Assembly (NCBI RefSeq): GCF_004210375.1
Contig: NC_134834.1
Span: 98,646,170 to 98,710,169, forward strand
DNA: 64,000 bases
Origin: Tachypleus tridentatus
Lineage: Eukaryota; Arthropoda; Merostomata; Xiphosura; Limulidae
Direction: 5' to 3'
Below the pieces are notes generated by a model. That model made no database searches. It was given only the letters and a program-made list of their open reading frames with translations, and was not told where the DNA came from. A program made the translations under genes and the position numbers. Below, piece by piece: positions 1 through 12,200 of the stretch; within the stretch, counting starts at the first letter, position 1, and the number at the start of each line of letters is the position of its first letter.

Positions 1-130
1 CATCAAAATTTTTGTTTGTTTGTTACTAAGCTACGCTATGGGCTATATGTGCTCTGCCCACCACAACTATCATAACATGGTTTATAGCATTAAAGGTCTT
101 CACACTTGCTACCGAGACACTAGTGGGGGA
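1..130 (-). repeat. Partial SINE-like fragment
   Basis: The run gtttgtttgttactaagcta followed by a gctatgggctatatgtgctctgcccaccac type block resembles the 3' part of the tRNA-Val-headed SINE seen at 10.7 kb and 43.3 kb, without a recognisable head. Confidence 0.4.
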
Positions 131-193
131 GGAGGTAAAATAAAAAGCAAAACAAATTGAAAACATTATAAACAATCTAACAATGTAACTTAC

Positions 194-275
194 TTTCTAA
201 CAGTAATTATAAAGATGGCAGTCAGTGCAATCAGCAAAATAAATCCACCAAAAACACCAAGAGCGATATAACCTC
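194..275 (-). CDS. fw: fw-like exon 12: transmembrane segment
   Basis: An 82-bp exon (acceptor TTTTTTCAG, donor GTAAGT, phase 1 in, phase 2 out). It encodes GGYIALGVFGGFILLIALTA and a further hydrophobic run ending in Val-Arg-Lys, a single membrane helix followed by a basic stop-transfer residue pair. The cytoplasmic exon(s) lie beyond the left edge. Confidence 0.85.
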
Positions 276-3200
276 CTGAAAAAACAAACAAATGAGCATT
301 AGACGTTTAACCATGTAATGACTCAGTTTTATATTTAACTTCCTATCTCCATGTGTACACAAGTAATGTTTTACACAAACATAAGAAATCAGATTGTAGA
401 TCCATAGAGTACAATATATTACTTTTAGAAAACGTTTCATCTAGTAATGTCTCAAACAAACCTGTATTTAATGTTGCTTTTCCAGGATCCACATGTTGAC
501 CTAATTTTCCCAATACAGTGGTGGAAGTTTCTCCGGTGTCATCCCAATCAGTGATTTCATTTATCCGAGAATCTAAAGTGAAACCTGGCAGTTTAGTGTT
601 CTGAAGAAAAGTGGAATGTACCGTAGATGGAATGATGTGATGGTAAGACATCTTGGTTTCTGGAGAAGTGGAAAACTCTGTTGTGGACAAAATACCTGGT
701 AAGTCTGTAGATGTTGGTCTATAGGTCCTGGATTCCAGTGTAGTGGTCATTACATGTGTACTAGATTCCTGTGTAGTGGTCATTACATGTGTACTAGATT
801 CTTCTGTAGTGGTCATTACATTTGTACTAGATTCTTCTGTAGTGGTCATTACATTTGTACTAGGTTCTTCTGTAGTGGTCATTACATTTGTACTAGATTC
901 CTTTGTAGTGGTCACTACATTGGTGTTAGTAGTACTTGGTTCTAGAAGAGGAATTGCATCATCAGTATGCATTGTTACTGTATCAGTTAATACTTTGGTA
1001 CTGGGGAGTAAGGTACTGTCCTCTAATGTAGAAATCCTTACATTAATTTCTTCTCTAGTCGTTTCAGCTAATGAGAACAATAAAAAGAAAAGAAGTATTG
1101 TAATATCACAATGAAAAAGCTTATAAGAAGAAATGTTACACACACAAGTAAATGTTTGTGTTAATATTTAGAAACTTCCCAACACATGCTGGTATATCTC
1201 CTTCTCAGAAGAAATGTTACACACACAAGTAAATGTTTGTGATAACATTTAGAAACTTACCAACACATGCTGGTATATCTCCTTCTCAGAAAAAATGTTA
1301 CACACACAAGTAAATGTTTGTGATAACATTTAGAAACTTACCAACACATGCTGGTATATCTCCTTCTCAGAAAAATGTTACACACAAGTAAATGTTTGTG
1401 ATAACATTTAGAAACTTACCAACACATGCTGGTATATCTCCTTCTCAGAAGAAATGTTACACACACAAGTAAATGTTTGTGATAACATTTAGAAACTTAC
1501 AACACATGCTGGTATATCTCCTTCTCAGAAGAAATGTTACACACACAAGTAAATGTTTGTGATAACATTTAGAAACTTACCAACACATGCTGGTATATCT
1601 CCTTCTCAGAAGAAATGTTACACACACAAGTAAATGTTTGTCATAACATTTAGAAACTTACCAACACATGCTGGTATATCTCCTTCTCAGAAAAAATGTT
1701 ACACACACAAGTAAATGTTTGTGATAACATTTAGAAACTTCCAACACATGCTGGTATATCTCCTTCTCAGAAAAATGTTACACACACAAGTAAATGTTTG
1801 TGATAACATTTAGAAACTTACCAACACATGCTGGTATATCTCCTTCTCAGAAGAAATGTTACACACAAGTAAATGTTTGTGATAACATTTAGAAACTTCC
1901 CAACACATGCTGGTATATCTCCTTCTCAGAAGAAATGTTACACACACAAGTAAATGTTTGTGATAACATTTAGAAACTTACCAACACATGCTGGTATATC
2001 TCCTTCTCAGAAGAAATGTTACACACAAGTAAATGTTTGTGATAACATTTAGAAACTTACCAACACATGCTGGTATATCTCCTTCTCAGAAGAAATGTTA
2101 CACACACAAGTAAATGTTTGTGATAACATTTAGAAACTTACCAACATATGCTGGTATATCTCCTTCTCAGAAGAAATGTTACACACACAAGTAAATGTTT
2201 GTCATAACATTTAGAAACTTACCAACACATGCTGGTATATCTCCTTCTCAGAAGAAATGTTACACACACAAGTAAATGTTTGTGATAACATTTAGAAACT
2301 TACCAACACATGCTGGTATATCTCCTTCTCAGAAGAAATGTTACACACACAAGTAAATGTTTGTGATAACATTTAGAAACTTACCAACACATGCTGGTAT
2401 ATCTCCTTCTAAGAAGAAATGTTACACACAAGTAAATGTTTGTGATAACATTTAGAAACTTACCAACACATGCTGGTATATCTCCTTCTCAGAAGAAATG
2501 TTACACACACAAGTAAATGTTTGTGATAACATTTAGAAACTTACCAACATATGCTGGTATATCTCCTTCTCAGAAGAAATGTTACACAGACAAGTAAATG
2601 TTTGTGATAACATTTAGAAACTTACCAACATATGCTGGTATATCTCCTTCTCAGAAGAAATGTTACACAGACAAGTAAATGTTTGTGATAACATTTAGAA
2701 ACTTACCAACATATGCTGGTATATCTCCTTCTCAGAAGAAATGTTACACACACAAGTAAATGTTTGTGATAACATTTAGAAACTTACCAACACATGCTGG
2801 TATATCTCCTTCTCAGAAGAAATGTTACACACAAGTAAATGTTTGTGATAACATTTAGAAACTTACCAACACATGCTGGTATATCTCCTTCTAAGAAGAA
2901 ATGTTACACACAAGTAAATGTTTGTGATAACATTTAGAAACTTACCAACACATGCTGGTATATCTCCTTCTCAGAAGAAATGTTACACACAAGTAAATGT
3001 TTGTGATAACATTTAGAAACTTACCAACACATGCTGGTATATCTCCTTCTCAGAAGAAATGTTACACACACAAGTAAATGTTTGTCATAACATTTAGAAA
3101 CTTACCCAACACATGCTGGTATATCTCCTTCTAAGAAGAAATGTTACACACAAGTAAATGTTTGTGATAACATTTAGAAACTTACCAACACATGCTGGTT

Positions 3201-6200
3201 TATCTCCTTCTCAGAAGAAATGTTACACACACAAGTAAATGTTTGTGATAACATTTAGAAACTTACCAACACATGCTGGTATATCTCCTTCTCAGAAGAA
3301 ATGTTACACACAAGTAAATGTTTGTGATAACATTTAGAAACTTACCAACACATGCTGGTATATCTCCTTCTCAGAAGAAATGATACACACACAAGTAAAT
3401 GTTTGTGATAACATTTAGAAACTTACCAACACATGCTGGTATATCTCCTTCTAAGAAGAAATGTTACACACAAGTAAATGTTTGTGATAACATTTAGAAA
3501 CTTACCAACACATGCTGGTATGTCTCCTTCTCAGAAGAAATGTTACACACACAAGTAAATGTTTGTGATAACATTTAGAAACTTACCAACATATGCTGGT
3601 ATATCTCCTTCTCAGAAGAAATGTTACACACACAAGTAAATGTTTGTGATAACATTTAGAAACTTACCAACATATGCTGGTATATCTCCTTCTCAGAAGA
3701 AATGTTACACACACAAGTAAATGTTTGTGATAACATTTAGAAACTTACCAACACATGCTGGTATATCTCCTTCTCAGAAGAAATGTTACACACAAGTAAA
3801 TGTTTGTGATAACATTTAGAAACTTACCAACACATGCTGGTATATCTCCTTCTAAGAATAAATGTTACACACAAGTAAATGTTTGTGATAACATTTAGAA
3901 ACTTACCAACACATGCTGGTATATCTCCTTCTCAGAAGAAATGTTACACACAAGTAAATGTTTGTGATAACATTTAGAAACTTACCAACACATGCTGGTA
4001 TATCTCCTTCTCAGAAGAAATGTTACACACACAAGTAAATGTTTGTCATAACATTTAGAAACTTACCAACACATGCTGGTATATCTCCTTCTAAGAAGAA
4101 ATGTTACACACAAGTAAATGTTTGTGATAACATTTAGAAACTTACCAACACATGCTGGTTTATCTCCTTCTCAGAAGAAATGTTACACACACAAGTAAAT
4201 GTTTGTGATAACATTTAGAAACTTACCAACACATGCTGGTATATCTCCTTCTCAGAAGAAATGTTACACAGAAGTAAATGTTTGTGATAACATTTAGAAC
4301 TTACCAACACATGCTGGTATATCTCCTTCTCAGAAGAAATGTTACACACACAAGTAAATGTTTGTGATAACATTTAGAAACTTACCAACACATGCTGGTA
4401 TATCTCCTTCTAAGAAGAAATGTTACACACAAATAAATGTTTGTGATAGCATTTAGAAACTTACCAACACATGCTGGTATATCTCCTTTCCATTCTCCTT
4501 CTTCATTACAGACAAGACTGTCATTTCCAGTGAGGCTATATCCAGTAATACAGGAATACTGGACCACAGTGTGAGCAATAGTGGAGTTTCTTGGTAATGT
4601 AACCTGTCCATTTAGGATTGTTGGAGGTAGAGGACATTGAATCTCTGAAAAATAAAAATATTGACAGTATTAGAAAACTAAGGTTGTTGGGGGTAAAAGA
4701 CATTTAATCTTTTAAAAATAAAGACACTATGGAGATAGAAAACTTGTATATACATGGTTAAACTTATAACCTTTCTTTCCTTTGTAGAGATAAAAAAATT
4801 TATTCAAGTTATAATAAAAACCATGGAAAACACTTTGGTGAGTTTTCCTGTAAAAGTATTTTTAAACATTAAATATAGAACAGTTTTCATCACGACTTAC
4901 CTCTGCACGTGGGAGGAGGCCCATTCCACTTACTATCTACATCACAAGTTAGTAAACTTCTTCCTATAAGTTTGAATCCTTTGTTGCAGAAGTACTGGAC
5001 TGAACTCAGATAATATCGAGTCCCATTGGATAGTTCATAACCTCCATTTGGAATACTTGCAGGTGGACCACACTCCAAGTCTAGCCATATCAAGATAGAT
5101 TAACAATTGAACGTGTTACCATAACTTTAGAAACTAGCCATTGTGACAGGTTCATTACTATATTTATTTTAAGATTGATGTTTGTTTTACCTAAATATAC
5201 ATTTAGAAACGCATGTAACTTATACTGTATATTGCGAAATTCCCACCTATTCCTTAAATTTGTAGAAAATTCTCAACAATGTGTGTATGTAAATATGTAA
5301 ACACTAGTGACTGCTATTAATGATTAGTGACACCTATTAATGACTAGTGACTAGTATTAATGCCATCGGAAATTTCGAGAATGTAGCCTAATGATAAAGG
5401 TAGCCATCGCAACACTGGAAACAATATATTTTGTTGGTTTGCCATAATTTGTATACTATAAATCTCAAAAGCTATAACTGTGAACACTTATTAATTGGAA
5501 AACTACAGATATTTGGCCAGGAACGTTTTATAGATTTCAACTTTATAAACGTCTGCTGTAAAAAATCAGCTTGTAAACAACATGAGACCAGCAAAGAATA
5601 CAGAGGTAGCTGTATCTCGTTAACTTCGGAATTAATTCGCTCATCGTGAACCCACGATAACATCTCGAGGAAGTTCCAGACCAAAAAGGTTTAGTATTAT
5701 CTGTAAGTTTGTAAACTATTTGTATGTAAATCCTTATTTGTAATAACTATTGATAATAGCAGTTATTATTGTAAATTGTATTATTGTTTGTGTATTAAAA
5801 TGTATTCGTATTACAAAAGAAAATTGTTTACCAATAATGTTGACAAGTATCAATTTGATACATTTCAACATTTAATGAACTTCTAAATCAAAATCACAAT
5901 TTAACTCAGTTTCGGGCTATTGAAAATTGCAACACGTAACACAATAAATTAGAAATTCATCAAAAATAAATTATAATACGTAACACCATTTACTTAAATA
6001 TAAATATTCTGTTAAATCACTAGCTCATACTTATGAAAATCTGTGTAATAAGAATCACTAGCTCATACTTATGAAAATCTGTGTAATAAGAATCACTAGC
6101 TCATACTTATGAAAATCTGTGTAATAAGAATCACTAGCTCATACTTATGAAAACCTGTGTAATAAGAATCACTAGTTCATACTTATGAAAATCTGTGTAA

Positions 6201-9200
6201 TAAGAATCACTAGTTCATACTTATGAAAATCTGTGTAATAAGAATCACTAGTTCATACTTATGAAAACCTGTGTAATAAGAATCACTAGTTCATACTTAT
6301 GAAAACCTGTGTAATAAGAATCACTAGCTTAGACTTATGAAAACCTGTGTAATAAGAATCACTAGTTCATACTTATGAAAATCTGTGTAATAAGAATCAC
6401 TAGCTTATACTTATGAAAATCTGTGTAATAAGAATCACTAGTTCATACTTATGAAAACCTGTGTAATAAGAATCACTAGCTCATACTTATGAAAATCTGT
6501 GTAATAAGAATCACTAGTTCATACTTATGAAAACCTGTGTAATAAGAATCACTAGTTCATACTTATGAAAACCTGTGTAATAAGAATCACTAGTTCATAC
6601 TTATGAAAACCTGTGTAATAAGAATCACTAGTTCATACTTATGAAAACCTGTGTAATAAGAATCACTAGTTCATACTTATGAAAATCTGTGTAATAAGAA
6701 TCACTAGCTTAGACTTATGAAAACCTGTGTAATAAGAATCACTAGTTCATACTTATGAAAATCTGTGTAATAAGAATCACTAGCTTATACTTATGAAAAT
6801 CTGTGTAATAAGAATCACTAGTTCATACTTATGAAAACCTGTGTAATAAGAATCACTAGCTCATACTTATGAAAATCTGTGTAATAAGAATCACTAGCTT
6901 ATACTTATGAAAATCTGTGTAATAAGAATCACTAGTTCATACTTATGAAAACCTGTGTAATAAGAATCACTAGTTCATACTTATGAAAACCTGTGTAATA
7001 AGAATCACTAGTTCATACTTATGAAAACCTGTGTAATAAGAATCACTAGTTCATACTTATGAAAACCTGTGTAATAAGAATCACTAGTTCATACTTATGA
7101 AAATCTGTGTAATAAGAATCACTAGTTCATACTTATGAAAATCTGTGTAATAAGAATCACTAGTTCATACTTATGAAAACCTGTGTAATAAGAATCACTA
7201 GTTCATACTTATGAAAACCTGTGTAATAAGTTTTTATAAACACTTACATCGACAACTTGGTGGAAACTGACTGAAGAAACTGCTGGCAAGACAAGTTCTA
7301 GTATTGGGCCCCACCAACAGATGGCCTGGGTCACATGCATACTCCACAACGCTTCCCACTGTCAGACTTGGTAAATTTAGGGTAGAGTTGGGTGGTCTCT
7401 CAGGTTGTCCACACGCCTGTGGCTCTGTTAGAAGATAAATCTCATCATTACATTCTCACCTATACAGTAAACGTCACCTAACTTTGTCCTGAGATGTTTT
7501 GTCCACTTATCATCATTACATTCTCACCTATACAGTAAGCGTCACCTAACTTTGTCCTGAGATGTTTTGTCCACTTATCATCATTACATTCTCACCTATA
7601 CAGTAAGCGTCACCTAACTTTGTCCTGAGATGTTTTGTCCACTTATCATCATTACATTCTCACCTATACAGTAAGTGTCACCTAACTTTGTCCTGAGATG
7701 TTTTGTCCACTTATCATCATTACATTCTCACCTATACAGTAAACGTCACCTAACTTTGTCCTGAGATGTTTTGTCCACTTATCATCATTACATTCTCACC
7801 TATACAGTAAGCGTCACCTAACTTTGTCCTGAGATGTTTTGTCCACTTATCATCATTACATTCTCACCTATACAGTAAGCGTCACCTAACTTTGTCCTGA
7901 GATGTTTTGTCCACTTATCATCATTACATTCTCACCTATACAGTAAGCGCACCTAACTTTGTCCTGAGATGTTTTGTCCACTTATCATCATTACATTCTC
8001 ACCTATACAGTAAGTGTCACCTAACTTTGTCCTGAGATGTTTTGTCCACTTATCATCATTACATTCTCACCTATACAGTAAGCGTCACCTAACTTTGTCC
8101 TGAGATGTTTTGTCCACTTATCATCATTACATTCTCACCTATACAGTAAACGCCACCTAACTTTGTCCTGAGATGTTTTGTCCACTTATCATCATTACAT
8201 TCTCACCTATACAGTAAAGCGTCACCTAACTTTGTCCTGAGATGTTTTGTCCACTTATCATCATTACATTCTCACCTATACAGTAAACGTCACCTAACTT
8301 TGTCCTGAGATGTTTTGTCCACTTATCATCATTACATTCTCACCTATACAGTAAGCGCCACCTAACTTTGTCCTGAGATGTTTTGTCCACTTATCATCAT
8401 TACATTCTCACCTATACAGTAAACGTCACCTAACTTTGTCCTGAGATGTTTTGTCCACTTATCATCATTACATTCTCACCTATACAGTAAGCGTCACCTA
8501 ACTTTGTCCTGAGATGTTTTGTCCACTTATCATCATTACATTCTCACCTATACAGTAAACGTCACCTAACTTTGTCCTGAGATGTTTTGTCTACTTAAAT
8601 AATATAAATTTTTCCAAATGTTAAATTTCTATGCAGCTACTGTATATTACATGTTCACTGTAGAGATATTTGATCATGATGTGAAATGAAAATATTTATG
8701 GAATTCGAGATGATCAAAAATTGCTCAGTTCAAGCAAGTTTATCAGACAGGAGTAAAATTACAGTGAATCCATTTATTCTATTAAACTTAAATTATATGA
8801 TTTATTTAAAGATAACAGTACAATAAAACAACGAAGAAATGTTGAGTTCTAACTAATTCTCTATGACAGGAAAATTTACACAAGTCTTACAATTATAACT
8901 TATATTAACAATATATCTAATAGTAACTCACTGTGTTGACAAATAAAATTATAGTTCGCATTACAATCTGTGTCTGACCAAAGCCAGCCTCTACTTCCAT
9001 CGTATGCCGAACAATTCTGATTTGTTGCAGGAAGATTCCAGAAAGATATAGTGACGTCATTGCCTGAAAAGCGATTCAGAACATAATGAACTAAAGGAAA
9101 TAACACGAAACAGTCCAAAAATTCACTTGATATGCAAGGCAAGTTATCAACTAAGACGAGTTACATTAAACTAGTTAATAAAGATGGATCAGCAGCCACC

Positions 9201-12200
9201 TCACAACTTACCGTTAATCCATTTCCAGTTCTTCGGTTCTTTTGGATCTCGGACAGCACCCATCCAGAACTTCGTTGTCGGACGATTTCGGTGCCGACGA
9301 TACATTTCCCAGCTCAGAAATCCCTGCAGGGCCGGACTTGTCTCGTCGACGAGGGACCCTCCACGAACTTGACAAAACTCACGTGCTTGCGTGAAATTCT
9401 TTGGTTGGTTGTCATAAAAAATATAACATTTTCCACTGTAAGTTGAAGTGCTTCCTAATGGCTGGTCCCTGAATGACGGGCATCTCTCAATAGGAAGTGC
9501 TTTAAAAACAAACAGTACGTTTAATTAAGTTGAACTAATTACTTCGCTTTGACTAGGGGTTAACATAATATCTTTAAAAGGTATTTTTAATGTTATAATA
9601 CGTTGGTTAGAGGGAGCTGCAAGTTGTAATGATGTTAAGATAAAAACGTTTAATAAAATAGTTTTCATGTAAATATGAGGCTGACCGAAGCACAAAGATA
9701 GTTTAATAGATAGTAGAGTTTTTCTAACTGGTAGAGCAAATAAGTATGTTTTCATTTTTAGATATGAAGTGGTACAATTAAAGGTATTTATTACGTTAGT
9801 GTGATACAGAGTCATATCTAAAAGAGGACTACAAGTTTAACAGTGCAAGTTTTTTAAAATCGTTAATGAAGAAACAAAGTAACTTTTGTGATTTATGTGC
9901 ATAATTTAAAAGAACTCGCCAATGGAAAAACAGCGTTACAATATTGGTGTCAGAAGTGAAATTACAATAGAACTTCAACTGTCAAAGATCTTAACAGTAT
10001 ATCGAAACGACAAAATATAACATTATATTGGTAACAAATTATGTTTAACGAAAAAAACTAGGCCTTACCTCTGTCCGAATACACTAAAACTTCACAAATC
10101 GACAGCGTCTGTTGACTTGGCGTTTCTAGGTGAACACTCACGAAGGCACCAGGAATGGAAGTTACACAAGGAACATAAAGTGGACGACCCTCCTCTGAAA
10201 AAAGTTATTTTATTATTGTTAAACTACCATGAATCATAAGTAATAAACTGCATGACAAAAATTAGAATAGGTAAAATGTAAATAAATTTCGCTCACATGA
10301 CAAATGTGAAACTTACCAATAAAACCCGTAAATTTGTTGCAAATAGGGTTCACACCAAGATCAGGTCGATTATTGCCCACACGCACGACAACGGTTACTT
10401 CTTGACCGCTTGCTGTTAATAAAATAAAAATATTATAATATTGTTATAAAGTGTAGGGGCCTTATTACGATAAGAACACTCAGAACTCTAGTAATATTTG
10501 GGGTTTTTACATATTTACCTTATTTTAATTACGTTTCACTTAAGCTGTTAAAGATGCCATATGTACCTGTCTGGGGGGGGGGGTTTGTTTCGGAATATCT
10601 CATTAATTAACAAAGATATCTGAAACAAGAGTTATGTAACAGAAAATATTGTTGTCTTTAGGTGAAACCGTGAAGCGTGTGTTTGTGTGTTTTTCTTACA
10701 GCAAAGCCACATCGGGCTATCTGCTGAGCCCACCGAGGGGAATCGAACCCCTGATTTTCGCATTGTAAATCCGGAGACTTACCGCTGTACTAGCGGGGGG
10801 CAAAACCGTGAGGTAGGGAGAACAGTACTTGTCGCCAATTCTGTTATGACAACTTCATTCGAATATACATCTGACCGTAACCCTTATAATATACATTTGA
10901 CCGTAACCCTTATAATATACATTTGACCGTAACCCTTATAATATACATTTGACCGTAACCCTTATAATATACATCTGACCGTAACCCTTATAATATACAT
11001 TTGACCGTAACCCTTATAATATACATCTGACCGTAACCCTTATAATATACATTTGACCGTAACCCTTATAATATACATCTGACCGTAACCTTATAATATA
11101 CATTTGACCGTAACCCTTATAATATACATCTGACCGTAACCCTTATAATATACATTTGACCGTAACCCTTATAATATACATCTGACCGTAACCCTTATAA
11201 TATACATCTGACCGTAACCCTTATAATATACATTTGACCGTAACCCTTATAATATACATTTGACCGTAACCCTTATAATATACATCTGACCGTAACCCTT
11301 ATAATATACATCTGACTGTAACCCTTATAATATACATTTGACCGTAACCCTTATAATATACATCTGACCGTAACCCTTATAATATACATTTGACCGTAAC
11401 CCTTATAATATACATCTGACCGTAACCCTTATAATATACATTTGACCGTAACCCTTATAATATACATTTGACCGTAACCCTTATAATATACATCTGACCG
11501 TAACCCTTATAATATACATTTGACCGTAACCCTTATAATATACATCTGACCGTAACCCTTATAATATACATCTGACCGTAACCCTTATAATATACATTTG
11601 ACCGTAACCCTTATAATATACATCTGACCGTAACCCTTATAATATACATCTGACCGTAACCCTTATAATATACATCTGACCGTAACCCTTATAATATACA
11701 TCTGACCGTAACCCTTATAATATACATTTGACCGTAACCCTTATAATATACATCTGACCGTAACCCTTATAATATACATTTGACCGTAACCCTTATATAA
11801 TGTACCAACAATGTAAAGCGTGTTTTTTCTTCGGGAAGAGCCGCAAGCCATGTATCGAAAACCTATCATGCTAATTAGTAGGCCACACCCGACCAACTTT
11901 CATTGAAGTTTTCTAAAAAATGGATAACATGCTAAAAAAAACAACCCAACTACAGCCCCAGGGTAGGTGTCGGATCCACCTTAATCCTTTATGATACTAA
12001 TATGGTCGTAGCCTTCAACTGCCTGCTCTGTTAAACGACGTAACAATTACTCTTCTTTGGAATATGGAAGCAATATGTCAGTACAAACAGTTTTTATTTC
12101 ACAAATAACCTGGAGTAAAGGAAGCGGATACTCACAACAACAGGCCATTCCAAAATCTACTCGTACCAGCTGAATCACGTAGACCTCCAGCAAATTTACA

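Noticed and set aside
743-1114. Plus-strand ORFs over the mucin exon
   Set aside because: Antisense shadow of the repetitive coding exon on the minus strand.
1119-4464. CRISPR-like array
   Set aside because: The units are contiguous with no unique spacers, the sequence is eukaryotic, and the unit derives from the neighbouring exon.
10725-10802. Functional tRNA-Val gene
   Set aside because: The stems are imperfect and the same head-tail unit appears elsewhere as diverged copies.
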